A DNA stretch of 64,000 nt, taken from the NCBI GenBank assembly GCA_964517145.1, contig CAZFBN010000005.1:17351-81350 (forward strand). Reading direction: 5' to 3'. Positions 36,485-45,171 of the stretch are shown in pieces (the stretch's first letter is position 1; each line of letters starts with the position of its first letter). The notes under the pieces are model-generated. The model searched no databases. It had not been told where the DNA came from and saw only the letters and a program-made list of their open reading frames with translations. Source of the stretch: JADJNW01 sp964517145 (GTDB taxonomy: Bacteria; Bacteroidota; Bacteroidia; Chitinophagales; Saprospiraceae). The position numbers and the translations under genes are program-made.

Positions 36485-36512
36485 CCTTCGGTTTTTACAG
36501 CCGAAGGTTTTT
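36485..36512 (+). terminator. Second hairpin with T tail in the atpC-rluE gap
   Basis: CCTTCGG and CCGAAGG form a perfect stem with a T-rich loop, followed by TTTTT. It lies 16 nt after the previous hairpin. The remaining gap (36310-36619) holds nothing else I can support. Confidence 0.55.
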
Positions 36513-36619
36513 AATTTTTTCAGCAGTCAAGTAGATTAATTTATAATTTTCAGCGGAGTTTATAATATTTTTATGGATTTAAATCCTAACTGGTCTTTAC
36601 AATTCTAAAAATCAGTGTC

Positions 36620-37228
36620 CTATTTATAATTTTTGATTTTTAGTAAATGAAAAAACATCTGTTCTTCGATTTCACGAATGCCGCCTGCGGGTAAGTCGCC
36701 CAGGGTCAAATCTTCAATCGCCACGCGAATCAATCTTCTGCAAGGATGCCCGACTGCTGTCACCATTTTGCGAACCTGATGATATTTGCCTTCTACTAAA
36801 TTGATTTCCAACCAGGTATGTGGATATTCTCTGGGAATTTCGGTGACGCCGGGTGCCCAGTCTTTCGGGCTTTCTACGATGCGAACGTCGCAAGGTTTGG
36901 TGAAATAAGTTGTTTTATTCTCCACAATAATCGGCACGCCGCTTCTCAATTGCTGCACTTTTTCCTCGCTTATTACATTTTTTACCTGTACTAAATACGT
37001 TCTTTGATGCGGTGTATCACTTTCAAATAATAAGCGCGTCACTTTTTTATTCGTTGTTAAAATTAATAATCCCTCCGAATGACTGTCCAATCTGCCGATG
37101 GCGTGCGTGCCTTCGGGAAAGTCAAAATCCAGTTCGCCCAGCAGCCGTACTTTGTCGGAACTGACAAATTGGGAAACCATGTTGTAAGGCTTGTGGATGA
37201 TGAAGTAGCGATGTGACGTTAATTGCAT
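36620..37228 (-). CDS. 23S rRNA pseudouridine synthase, RsuA/RluE type
   Basis: The 202-residue enzyme lacks an S4 domain and starts directly with the catalytic fold (FIIHKPYNMVSQF). The catalytic aspartate is in AIGRLDSHSEGLLILT (about residue 48), and the late KYHQVRKMVTAVGHPCRRLIR motif is typical of the RsuA/RluE branch. It isomerises a uridine in rRNA to pseudouridine. It is most like RluE by length. The start at 37228 sits only 31 nt from the divergent kinase gene. Confidence 0.88.
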   Translation of the reverse strand: MQLTSHRYFIIHKPYNMVSQFVSSDKVRLLGELDFDFPEGTHAIGRLDSHSEGLLILTTNKKVTRLLFESDTPHQRTYLVQVKNVISEEKVQQLRSGVPIIVENKTTYFTKPCDVRIVESPKDWAPGVTEIPREYPHTWLEINLVEGKYHQVRKMVTAVGHPCRRLIRVAIEDLTLGDLPAGGIREIEEQMFFHLLKIKNYK

Positions 37229-37259
37229 TGGAACAAAAATAAAAAGTCATCTTTACATC

Positions 37260-37769
37260 ATGCAAAAAATTTCCATCATCGGCTCCGGCGGGTCGGGAAA
37301 GTCAACATTGGCGCGGCAGCTGGGCGATATATTAAAAATTCCGGTCTATCATTTGGATGCGTTGTACTGGAAAAGCAACTGGACACCGACGCCATTGGAA
37401 GAATGGGAAACCATTCAGGAGGCATTGGTGCAAGAGGAAAGCTGGATCATGGATGGGAATTATAGCAACACCATGCGCATTCGATTTCAAGCAGCCGATA
37501 CGATCATTTTTATGGATTATCCGACCTGGCTTTGTCTGTGGCGTGTGCTGAAAAGACGCTGGACATATCGAGGAAAAACACGACCGGATATGGGCGAGGG
37601 CTGTACCGAAAAAATTGACCTGGAATTTTTGAGTTGGATTTGGAATTACCGGAAGACGCGTCGTCCGGGCATTTTGAAAAAATTGGAAGGTTTAAAAAGT
37701 CAAAAAAACGTGTTGATTTTTACTTCACAGAAACAGGTTTCAACATTTTTAAAGCAACTAACCCAATGA
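37260..37769 (+). CDS. Adenylate kinase-like P-loop protein (FlaR/topology-modulation type)
   Basis: The 169-residue protein has a Walker A (ISIGSGGSGKSTLARQLG-like; GSGGSGKSTLARQL, residues 8-21), the family motif PVYHLDALYW with WTPTPLEEWE, the lid-side WIMDGNYSNTMRIRF, and IIFMDYPTWLCLWRVLKRR. This matches small kinases annotated as DNA topology modulation protein FlaR; the real substrate is unknown, probably a nucleotide or small molecule. It ends 5 nt before the convergent ParE toxin gene, with no terminator between. Confidence 0.82.
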   Translation: MQKISIIGSGGSGKSTLARQLGDILKIPVYHLDALYWKSNWTPTPLEEWETIQEALVQEESWIMDGNYSNTMRIRFQAADTIIFMDYPTWLCLWRVLKRRWTYRGKTRPDMGEGCTEKIDLEFLSWIWNYRKTRRPGILKKLEGLKSQKNVLIFTSQKQVSTFLKQLTQ

Positions 37770-37774
37770 GCGGA

Positions 37775-38098
37775 TTACTTTAATATTTCCAAACGTTGAT
37801 TTGGGTTTTGAGAATTGTGTAAAATTTCAACAACGGTAACAAAGACTTCCGATTCTTCAATAGAATAGATGATTCGGTAATCCCACTTCAAAATCCTTCG
37901 GAAAACCGTTTGTTCATCGCTGATATCATGTTCCATTTCATGAGAATAGGGTAATGAAGAGAGGCTTTTGATCGCTTCTGTAATGCCCTTTCTGACTTTA
38001 ATTGCAATATCTTTAGAAGCGGTTTCCTGAAGATAATCGTAAATTTTTCGAAGGCTGGTCTGCGCTCGAGGCGAAACAACCACTTTATACTTCACCAT
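37775..38098 (-). CDS. RelE/ParE-family toxin
   Basis: The 107-residue protein shows the RelE/ParE pattern: VVVSPRAQTSLRKIYDYL at the N-terminus, LSSLPYSHEMEHD in the middle and RRILKWDYRIIYSIEESEVFVTVVEILHNSQNP at the end (read in parts). The family poisons either gyrase (ParE) or translating mRNA (RelE); the choice cannot be made here. Its start overlaps the antitoxin gene by 7 nt. Confidence 0.87.
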   Translation of the reverse strand: MVKYKVVVSPRAQTSLRKIYDYLQETASKDIAIKVRKGITEAIKSLSSLPYSHEMEHDISDEQTVFRRILKWDYRIIYSIEESEVFVTVVEILHNSQNPNQRLEILK

Positions 38099-38346
38099 TG
38101 ATCGGCTTCTTTTTCCAAGTCTTCAATGGTAATAAATTCGCCTTGTTTGACGCGTTCCAGCTCTGCTTTGAACTGCGCTTTCGCTACACTTGCATGAATA
38201 GGCGTGCCATCTAACTCGTAGCCGATGATAGGATCCGCTTGTTCCTGCGTATAAGTGTGCAGCATGGCATGTACCGCCTTTAAAAAAGGTTCATCCAGTT
38301 CATCAACCATGCGATGCACGTCGCTGCGTATATTGGAAGTGCTCAT
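38092..38346 (-). CDS. Antitoxin of the RelE/ParE pair
   Basis: The 84-residue acidic protein lies directly upstream of, and overlaps, the toxin gene. It has helical text (SDVHRMVDELDEPFLKAVHAM) and a C-terminal segment (KAELERVKQGEFITIEDLEKE) like those of antitoxins that wrap the toxin. There is no clear DNA-binding motif at the N-terminus. The role is inferred from position and overlap. Confidence 0.8.
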   Translation of the reverse strand: MSTSNIRSDVHRMVDELDEPFLKAVHAMLHTYTQEQADPIIGYELDGTPIHASVAKAQFKAELERVKQGEFITIEDLEKEADQW

Positions 38347-38442
38347 TAAATTTCTTTATTTTGTCAATAAAGATAAGGGATTTGGCACAAAAAGCCAAAA
38401 GATTCTTTTTGAAGAAGGGATTAAAATGTGCATAATTCCTGC

Positions 38443-39663
38443 TTACACCGCCATTTCTCTTGCCACTTTCATCGGCACGGCGATGCATTTTTGCTCCATA
38501 TAGGTGAGCATTTTTTCGAGCAGTTCGCGGGTGGGCGCGTCGAGGTTTTCCACATCTTTGCGGAAAACTTCGTTTAATGCCTTGTTTTTCACGGCTTTGA
38601 TCTCATCCGGTACGCGGCTCATGGCGCGGGTGAGTTGACGTTGTTTAAAAATAGCAGGGAAATCTTGAATGTGTTTAGCCAATAAAATTTTGGCTTTTTC
38701 CACTTCATCTTCGCGGAACGCCATATTTTCCTGGGCAAGCGTGCGCAAGCCTTCGATTTCGATGTAACGAACCGGGAATTTCTGAATCACCGCTTCTTCC
38801 ACATTGTGCGGAATGGCAAGGTCAATGACCATTTTTTCGCCGGCTTCGCCGTTCAGCAATTGCTCATATACCTGAGTAGTGATAATCGGGTCAATGGCAC
38901 CCGTGCAAACGATGAGGCAATCGAAACCTTCTTTATAATCTTCAATATCAGTAAGCGAGCGAGCTTTGCCTCCTACCAATGCAGCGAGTTCTTCTGCTTT
39001 TTGGACACTGCGGTTGAAAACCGTTACATTATTAAAAGTGTGCTTATTTAAAAATTTGGTAACCAAGGCATTTGTTTGACCGGCGCCGATTAATAAAATG
39101 CGGGCGTCTTTTGGTAAATGAGCAGACATCATCTTGCGCACCGCCAGCGAAGCGACTGACACCGGCTTGTCGCCAATGCGGGTTTGGGCGTAAATTTCTT
39201 TTGCCGCAACGACGGCTTGTTGGAATGCGAGTCGAATGTTATCACCCGTGAGACCCCAGGCGTGGCACTGATCGTAGGCTTCGCGGAGCTGACCTAGAAT
39301 CTGGCGCTCGCCAACGACCAGTGAATCAATAGAAGCAGCCACTTCAAACAAGTGTGCGATGGCGGCTTCGCCTTCCAGCGCTACAACGGATTGTAAAGTT
39401 GCTTCGGAAAGATTCGGATTGATATATTGAAAAAAGCGAGTGGTGAATTGGCTATCCAAATTTTCGTTGGTGACAAAGAAGTAGAGCACCCGATTGCAAG
39501 TGGCGACATAAAATAATTCATCAAAGGCAAACGTCGCTTTGAGCGTTTCCAATTGGGTTTGGAGGGTGGTGCTGTCGGAGGTGCGCACTACAAAATCCCC
39601 GATTTCCTTGAGTTTCGCCGACTTATGTGTAACCGTGAGTATTTTCAAATTCCGCAGTATCAT
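38443..39663 (-). CDS. hemA: Glutamyl-tRNA reductase
   Basis: The 406-residue enzyme reduces glutamyl-tRNA to glutamate-1-semialdehyde, the first step of C5 heme synthesis. The catalytic cysteine is in YVATCNRVLYFF (about residue 56), followed by VVGERQILGQLREAY, the NADPH-binding LLIGAGQTNALV (about 190) and a C-terminal dimerisation helix. Length is normal. No other hem genes are adjacent. Confidence 0.95.
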   Translation of the reverse strand: MILRNLKILTVTHKSAKLKEIGDFVVRTSDSTTLQTQLETLKATFAFDELFYVATCNRVLYFFVTNENLDSQFTTRFFQYINPNLSEATLQSVVALEGEAAIAHLFEVAASIDSLVVGERQILGQLREAYDQCHAWGLTGDNIRLAFQQAVVAAKEIYAQTRIGDKPVSVASLAVRKMMSAHLPKDARILLIGAGQTNALVTKFLNKHTFNNVTVFNRSVQKAEELAALVGGKARSLTDIEDYKEGFDCLIVCTGAIDPIITTQVYEQLLNGEAGEKMVIDLAIPHNVEEAVIQKFPVRYIEIEGLRTLAQENMAFREDEVEKAKILLAKHIQDFPAIFKQRQLTRAMSRVPDEIKAVKNKALNEVFRKDVENLDAPTRELLEKMLTYMEQKCIAVPMKVAREMAV

Positions 39664-40093
39664 GATGTTTGATCGAATGCTTTTGGAATGTTTGTTTGCT
39701 TGTTTATATCCGCAAAATTAAAGATTGCTTGCGCGGCGTGTGTCACCGTTCTGTCAATCAAAAATTTGGCTTTTTATTTGGAAATTGTCTAAAGAAGGTT
39801 GTTGGTATGGGGTGATTTTTTAATTTGTTATTGATTGTTTGTTAATGGGGAACTTCTGATGGCTCTTTTGATGTAATTTTTTGCACAACAACATTTACAT
39901 GTTACAAAGATTGGGTGAAAAAAGGCAGCTTTTGATGATAAAAATCATGGGGGTGGATGTGTTTCGGCAGTTGTTTTTTGAATTTGAAAATGAAAAAAAT
40001 GGGTATTGCATTTGGAAATGTGGATTTGCCCGCCTTCGCCTTATTTTTTACTGCGTTAGCAGCGCCACTTTGGCTATGGCGGGCAAGCGCGAG

Positions 40094-40200
40094 GGATAGG
40101 AGCGGTACCGACAGCCCCCGACCCCCAAGGGGAGGAAAGGGATGGCGGTAAGAGCGGATAGCCCGGTGCCGACAGCCTTCTAACCCCCTAAGGGGGAACC
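40094..40200. repeat. REP-like interspersed element, two degenerate copies
   Basis: Copy 1 (about 40098-40133) reads AGCGGTACCGACAGCCCCCG then ACCCCCAAGGGG; copy 2 (about 40153-40197) reads AGCGGATAGCCCGGTGCCGA then ACCCCCTAAGGGGG. Each ends in a short CCCCC/GGGGG palindrome. This resembles interspersed repeats common in Bacteroidota intergenic DNA. The CCCCCGACCCC core recurs in the aspS insertion. Confidence 0.6.
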
Positions 40201-40303
40201 CCACCCACTCTGCTAATGGCTGGCGGCACGCGCCCAAATGGTCTGAACGATGATGATTGTGATTTTTTTGATGGATTTGATTTTTATGGTAAAATGTAAA
40301 AGC

Positions 40304-40311
40304 TATTTTTG
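40304..40311 (+). promoter_or_regulatory. Candidate -7 element for aspS
   Basis: TATTTTTG matches TAnnTTTG, and a TTG lies 24 nt upstream (40277-40279). The leader would be about 85 nt. Confidence 0.4.
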
Positions 40312-40404
40312 TGCGGTTTTTGGGGAAGTCGGAGGGTAGAGGTCAGAAGTCGGAGGTTGGAAAATTGTAAACGTTAAATATTCAAATATTTAAATATTAA
40401 AAAA

Positions 40405-42204
40405 ATGTATCGTACGCACACCTGCGGGGAACTCCGCATGAGCCATGTTGGGCAAGAAGTGACATTGAGTGGTTGGGTGCAAGCCAGCCGGGATTTTGGC
40501 GCGCTGACGTTTGTGGATTTGCGCGACCGTTATGGCATTACGCAGTTGGTGTTTGACGTGGAGGATGATGCGGCGCTGAGTGCGCAGGCGCGGGAGTTGG
40601 GGCGTGAGTTTGTAGTGACGGCGACGGGTTTGGTGCGCGAGCGGACGAATAAAAATCCGAACCGGGCGACGGGCGATGTTGAAATAACGGTAAAAAGTAT
40701 GCGGGTGCTGAATGCGTCGAAGGTGCCGCCGTTTACGATTGAAGATGATACCGATGGCGGGGATGACCTGCGGATGAAATATCGCTATCTGGATTTGCGG
40801 CGGGCGCCAGTGCAAAATAATATTTTGTTCCGCAGCAAAATGGGCATTGAAGTGCGCAAATATTTGGCGGGTGAGGGTTTTGCCGAAATTGAAACGCCAT
40901 TTTTGATAAAAAGTACGCCGGAAGGAGCGCGAGATTTTGTGGTGCCGAGTCGGATGAATCCGGGGCAGTTTTATGCTTTGCCGCAGTCGCCGCAGACGTT
41001 CAAGCAGATTTTGATGGTGGCGGGTTTGGATAAGTATTTTCAGATTGTAAAATGCTTCCGCGACGAGGATTTGCGGGCTGACCGGCAGCCGGAATTTACG
41101 CAGATCGACTGTGAAATGGCGTTTGTGACGCGGGAAAATGTGTTGAATACGTTTGAAGGGTTGACGAAGCATTTATTTAAAGAAATTTTAAATATTGAAC
41201 TCGCTGATTTTCCGCGCATGAGCTACGATGAGGCGATGCAAAGATTTGGCTCGGATAAGCCGGATTTGCGGTTTGGAATGGAGTTTGTGAGCCTCACCCC
41301 CGACCCCTCTCCCGGAGGAGAGGGGAGCCAAGACCTCGTCAAAGGTAAGGGCTTCCCGGTTTTTGACAATGCGGAAGTAGTCATTGGCATCGTGGCGGAA
41401 GGTGCGGCGGGTTATTCGCGGAAGCAAATGGATGAATTGACGGATTTTGTGAAGCGTCCGCAAATAGGGGCGAAGGGCTTGGTATATGTGCGTTGGGATG
41501 CGGAAGGCGTGAAGTCTTCGGTGGATAAATTTTATTCGCAGGAGGATTTGAAAGCTTGGCTGGAACGTGCCGGGGCGAAGCAGGGTGATTTATTCTTGAT
41601 TTTGGCTGGTGAGGAAGAAAAAACGCGGAAGCAGCTCAACGAATTGCGCCTGGAAATGGGTACGCGCCTGGGCTTGCGCGATCCGAAAGTGTTCAAACCC
41701 TTGTGGGTCGTGGATTTCCCGCTGTTAGAATGGGATGAGGATACGCAGCGTTTTTATGCGATGCACCACCCTTTTACCTCCCCGAAGCCGGAGGACATTG
41801 AAAAAATGCAAAGCGACGACCACGAAACACTCAAGGGTTTGCGCGCAGATGCGTACGATTTGGTGTTGAATGGCGTGGAAATTGGCGGTGGTTCGATTCG
41901 TATTCACGACCGGGATTTGCAGATGAAAAATTTCCGTTTGTTAGGATTTACACCACAACAGGCTGAAAATCAGTTTGGTTTCTTGCTTGGTGCATTTGAA
42001 TACGGCGCACCGCCGCACGGGGGCATTGCGTTTGGTTTTGACCGTTTGTGTGCGGTGATGTCGGGACAGACTTCGATTCGGGACTTTATTGCCTTCCCAA
42101 AAAACAATCAGGGACGCGATATGATGATTGACGCGCCGTCGGAAATTGCGGGAGAGCAGTTGAAAGAGTTGAATTTGGAAGTGAATATTGTAATGAAGAA
42201 GTAA
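40405..42204 (+). CDS. aspS: Aspartate--tRNA ligase with an in-frame palindromic repeat insertion
   Basis: The 599-residue class II synthetase charges tRNA-Asp. It has the OB anticodon-binding domain (about 1-110; GWVQASRDFGALTFVDLRDR), motif 2 (FRDEDLRADRQPEFTQID), the bacterial GAD insertion (about 290-420) and motif 3 (GIAFGFDRLCAVM). Residues about 296-309 (SLTPDPSPGGEGSQ) interrupt the usual join between the GMEF strand and DLVKGKGFPVF at the start of the GAD region. They are encoded by a palindromic repeat and keep the frame. The site is on a surface insertion away from the active centre, so the enzyme should still work. Confidence 0.95.
   Translation: MYRTHTCGELRMSHVGQEVTLSGWVQASRDFGALTFVDLRDRYGITQLVFDVEDDAALSAQARELGREFVVTATGLVRERTNKNPNRATGDVEITVKSMRVLNASKVPPFTIEDDTDGGDDLRMKYRYLDLRRAPVQNNILFRSKMGIEVRKYLAGEGFAEIETPFLIKSTPEGARDFVVPSRMNPGQFYALPQSPQTFKQILMVAGLDKYFQIVKCFRDEDLRADRQPEFTQIDCEMAFVTRENVLNTFEGLTKHLFKEILNIELADFPRMSYDEAMQRFGSDKPDLRFGMEFVSLTPDPSPGGEGSQDLVKGKGFPVFDNAEVVIGIVAEGAAGYSRKQMDELTDFVKRPQIGAKGLVYVRWDAEGVKSSVDKFYSQEDLKAWLERAGAKQGDLFLILAGEEEKTRKQLNELRLEMGTRLGLRDPKVFKPLWVVDFPLLEWDEDTQRFYAMHHPFTSPKPEDIEKMQSDDHETLKGLRADAYDLVLNGVEIGGGSIRIHDRDLQMKNFRLLGFTPQQAENQFGFLLGAFEYGAPPHGGIAFGFDRLCAVMSGQTSIRDFIAFPKNNQGRDMMIDAPSEIAGEQLKELNLEVNIVMKK
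41293..41334 (+). repeat. Palindromic repeat inserted in aspS
   Basis: CCCCTCTCC (41304-41312) and GGAGAGGGG (41317-41325) form a perfect 9-bp stem with a CGGA loop, preceded by CACCCCCGA. The translated text LTPDPSPGGEG is a familiar product of such repeats. About 42 nt (14 codons) look inserted. Confidence 0.75.
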
Positions 42205-42210
42205 AAATTG

Positions 42211-42272
42211 TTATTGGTTAACAGTTATTGGGTGTTTCCATATTCTCTGATAACGGTTAACCAATAATTATT
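42211..42272. terminator. Shared terminator of aspS and lspA, made from a repeat word
   Basis: TTATTGGTTAACAGTTAT (42211-42228) pairs with ATAACGGTTAACCAATAA (42250-42267) over 18 positions with one mismatch, and a T-rich stretch follows. The genes are convergent. Confidence 0.75.
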
Positions 42273-42279
42273 TTTAGAT

Positions 42280-43011
42280 TTAATTTTCTTTGTCAATATT
42301 TGTATCTGGCTGTGGTTCAATGATTTCCGAAGGAAATTCTGAGCCGCTGGACGGGTTGGTTGTTTCGAGCGCCGGTTGTAAATTCGTTTCATCCTCTTTT
42401 TTCGTATTAAAAAAGCTGCGCTGAAAGATTAAAATACTCAACACTCCGCAGGTAATGGCAGAGTCCGCCACATTAAAAACCGGTCGAAAAAACAACACAT
42501 CGTCGCCGCCCCAGAGCGGAAACCAATTCGGAAGCGTGCCCTCGTAAATCGGGAAATAAAACATGTCCACCACGCGCCCATGCAGGAAGCCCGCATAGCC
42601 GCCTTCGGGAGGGAAGAGTATTGCCGGAGCGCCGTGATACGTGGATTCGGAAAAAATCAATCCGTAAAAAGCACTGTCAATGATATTGCCAAAAGCACCT
42701 GCCAGAATCAGTGCAAAACTCACGAGTAAGCCCGTAGGTGCCTGTGCTTTAATCAGTTGGCTAATGTAATAAATGAGAAAAACGACCGCGATGATGCGAA
42801 ACAAGCTGAGCGCGAGTTTGCCGTAGCCGCCGCCAAATTCAATGCCAAACGCCATGCCCGGATTTTCAACAAAGTGAATCCGTGCCCAATCCAGCCCAAA
42901 AATCTGAAATTCCTCGCCGTAAGTCATCTGAGTTTTCACCCAAATCTTTACCATCTGATCTACTAGTAAGACCAGAAAGATAATCAGCATCACTTTGATT
43001 GACTTGCTCAA
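42280..43011 (-). CDS. lspA: Lipoprotein signal peptidase
   Basis: The 243-residue membrane protease removes signal peptides from prolipoproteins, such as the lipoprotein at 24024. Four transmembrane segments and both catalytic aspartates are visible: AGAFGNIIDSAFYG and FNVADSAITCGV. It has a large loop (about 135-165, EGGYAGFLHGRVVDMF) typical of Bacteroidota LspA, and an acidic, low-complexity tail (ETTNPSSGSEFPSEI) that is longer than usual. Confidence 0.93.
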   Translation of the reverse strand: MSKSIKVMLIIFLVLLVDQMVKIWVKTQMTYGEEFQIFGLDWARIHFVENPGMAFGIEFGGGYGKLALSLFRIIAVVFLIYYISQLIKAQAPTGLLVSFALILAGAFGNIIDSAFYGLIFSESTYHGAPAILFPPEGGYAGFLHGRVVDMFYFPIYEGTLPNWFPLWGGDDVLFFRPVFNVADSAITCGVLSILIFQRSFFNTKKEDETNLQPALETTNPSSGSEFPSEIIEPQPDTNIDKEN

Positions 43012-43125
43012 AATATTGTAAATTTTTATTTGTTAATGGTTATTCGAAGCATCAAAATGAAGAGAGACGCCAAATAACAAAATAACATTTAACCAGTAAC
43101 GTATAATTGTTAGACAAGGTTTGCA

Positions 43126-44217
43126 TTACAATTCTTCCCCTTCCTCTTCCACCACTGCTTCGTCGCCTTCTTCTTCCCGAAGTTTTTCTTTTCTTACAAG
43201 CGGATTGGCATGATCCTTTGCATACTCATATCGGTTCTTTGCAATTTCAATCGCCAAAAAAAGTGCTTCCCGGAAGGAGGAAGGATCGGCTTCATTTTTG
43301 CCGGCAATGTCAAACGCGGTGCCATGATCGGGCGAGGTGCGTACATATTCCAAACCCGCCGTAAAATTCACTCCGCTACCAAAAGACAATGTTTTAAAGG
43401 GAATCAGCCCCTGGTCGTGATACATTGCCAGAATGGCATCAAATTTTTTGTACTGCCCGGAACCAAAAAATCCATCGGCAGGGAATGGTCCCATCACCAT
43501 TACGCCGTGCTCTTTTGCTTCCTGAATAACAGGCTGGATCAGCATTGCTTCTTCCTCGCCCAAAACCCCTTCATCACCGGCATGCGGATTCAATCCCAGA
43601 ATGGCAATCACCGGCTGCGCAATGCCAAAATCAACACGCAGTGCCTGGTGTAAAATTTGCAACTTTTTGGTAATCAATGATTTGGTAATGGTGCTTGCTA
43701 CCCGAGACAAGGGTAGGTGATTGGTGACCAAGCCGATGCGAAGATTATCACTTACCATCAGCATCAGACTTTCATTCCCATTGCCCAATTCTTGAGTGAG
43801 GTATTCGGTATGCCCGGGAAAAGGAAAATCTGCCAGTTGCATGGCGTGTTTGTTGATTGGCGCCGTTACAAGCGCATCAATCAAGCCGTGCTGGAGTTCT
43901 TTTACCGCCATTTGTAGCGCGGTGTAAGCATATTTCCCGCCAATGTCCGAAGGTTTGCCCAATGTAATATTAACATTATCCTGCCAACAATTGACAATAT
44001 TAATTTTATCAAGGGCTATTTGTTGCGCACTGCGGATGCCTTGAAATTGAAAATCAATACCTACAATATTTTTGTGGTAAGAAACAACTTTTGACGATCC
44101 ATATATGACGGGCGTACAAAAATTCAAAATACCAGGATTTGAGAGGGTTTTCAGGATGACTTCCAAACCAATTCCATTGATGTCGCCTATACTGATCCCT
44201 ATTTTCATTTTCTCCAT
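43126..44217 (-). CDS. pdxA: 4-hydroxythreonine-4-phosphate dehydrogenase
   Basis: The 363-residue enzyme oxidises 4-phosphohydroxy-L-threonine in pyridoxal phosphate synthesis. Motifs include GISIGDINGIGLEVILKTL, VTAPINKHAMQLADFPFPGHTEYL (read in parts; the metal His are here), ILGLNPHAGDEGVLG and AMYHDQGLIPFKTLSFGSGVN in outline. The start at 44217 (or 44208) is chosen, as residues before it are not PdxA-like. The C-terminus carries an acidic tail (REEEGDEAVVEEEGEEL) that is not part of the family fold. Confidence 0.93.
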   Translation of the reverse strand: MEKMKIGISIGDINGIGLEVILKTLSNPGILNFCTPVIYGSSKVVSYHKNIVGIDFQFQGIRSAQQIALDKINIVNCWQDNVNITLGKPSDIGGKYAYTALQMAVKELQHGLIDALVTAPINKHAMQLADFPFPGHTEYLTQELGNGNESLMLMVSDNLRIGLVTNHLPLSRVASTITKSLITKKLQILHQALRVDFGIAQPVIAILGLNPHAGDEGVLGEEEAMLIQPVIQEAKEHGVMVMGPFPADGFFGSGQYKKFDAILAMYHDQGLIPFKTLSFGSGVNFTAGLEYVRTSPDHGTAFDIAGKNEADPSSFREALFLAIEIAKNRYEYAKDHANPLVRKEKLREEEGDEAVVEEEGEEL

Positions 44218-44309
44218 TGTTGCTGCATCTAAAATTTCGGTGGTTGCAAAACGCAAATTTAACCAAGTTTCGCACAAATGTGCTTCCTTTTTAGACAAGC
44301 AGGAGTTGG

Positions 44310-44374
44310 AAATGGTTGAATGGTTGAAAGTGGGATAGTCGGATAGTCGATAGTCAATAGTCAGTAGTCAATGG
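44310..44374. repeat. Word-like intergenic repeat (ATAGTCAGTAGTCAATAG type)
   Basis: The gap between radC and pdxA holds GGTTGAATGGTTGAAAG followed by GGATAGTCGATAGTCAATAG and AGTCAGTAGTCAATGG. It is degenerate tandem text and not a coding sequence. Confidence 0.6.
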
Positions 44375-44380
44375 CTTGTA

Positions 44381-45082
44381 TCAGATTAAATTTTCATCGG
44401 CGAAGCTAAAATAACTGGAATCAGTGATGATTAAATGGTCAAAAACAGTAATATCCAGCGTTTCTCCGGCTTTTTTGAGCTTTTTTGTTAAATCAATATC
44501 CTGTTGGCTGGGTTGCAAATTTCCGGAAGGATGATTATGTACTAAAATGATACTCGACGCCATGCCCTCAATGGCTTTTCGGAAAACAATTTTGGCGTCC
44601 ACCACTGTGCCGGCTACCCCGCCCAGGCTGATCTGCTCGCGACCCATGATTTTATTGGCTCTATTCAGCAGCAATATCCAGAATTCCTCATGCGGCAAAT
44701 CCATCAGTTGCGCAGCAATTGCCTGATACGCGTCGCGGCTGCTGCGTATTTGCGGGCGCTCCCGTATGTCGGTGAGTTGTCGCCGACGCCCTAGCTCCAT
44801 TGCTGCTACGACCGAGATTGACTTGGCTTCGCCCATGCCTTTGAATTTCATCAATTCGCTGATTGAGCGTTTGCCTAAGTCGTTCAAATCGTTGTCCACT
44901 GATTTTAAAATACGCTGTGCCAGCCCCACCGCCGTCTCATCGCGGGAGCCGGAGCCGAGCAGAATGGCTAACAATTCAGCGTCAGAGAGACTTTGTTTGC
45001 CTCTGGTCAATAATTTTTCGCGCGGGCGATCTTCCTCTGCCCAGGCTTTAATGGTTAAATTTTGATTGGAATAATTTTCCAT
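44381..45082 (-). CDS. radC: RadC family JAB/MPN-domain protein
   Basis: The 233-residue protein has the N-terminal helix-hairpin-helix part (LSDAELLAILLGSG, LMKFKGMGEAKSISVVAAMELG) and the JAMM metalloprotease-like domain with VHNHPSGNLQPSQQD (about residues 182-196). RadC proteins were named for DNA repair, but their activity is unsettled. It is a complete, normal-length copy. Confidence 0.93.
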   Translation of the reverse strand: MENYSNQNLTIKAWAEEDRPREKLLTRGKQSLSDAELLAILLGSGSRDETAVGLAQRILKSVDNDLNDLGKRSISELMKFKGMGEAKSISVVAAMELGRRRQLTDIRERPQIRSSRDAYQAIAAQLMDLPHEEFWILLLNRANKIMGREQISLGGVAGTVVDAKIVFRKAIEGMASSIILVHNHPSGNLQPSQQDIDLTKKLKKAGETLDITVFDHLIITDSSYFSFADENLI

Positions 45083-45171
45083 ATGTCGAGACTTGCTTTT
45101 CCCTTTTGACGCAGGATTTTATAAAAAGACACTTTTTTCACAACAAAATAAAATTTGGATTAAATCGATTT

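Larger units (their letters stand above)
39664..40404. other. Long intergenic region between divergent hemA and aspS
   Basis: The 740 bp contain no convincing gene. Inside are a REP-like interspersed element in two copies (40094-40200), a weak palindromic ATGATAAAAATCAT at about 39936-39949, a repeat word AGTCGGAGG (40328-40358) and a candidate aspS promoter. A minus-strand TAATTTTG (39713-39720) is a possible hemA -7 element. Confidence 0.55.

Noticed and set aside
39881..40237. Small open frames on both strands in the hemA-aspS gap
   Set aside because: They overlap REP-like repeats and read as low-complexity residues.
40390..41172. 260-codon open frame opposite aspS
   Set aside because: It is antisense to a clear aspS, rich in His/Arg/Ile and without family features.
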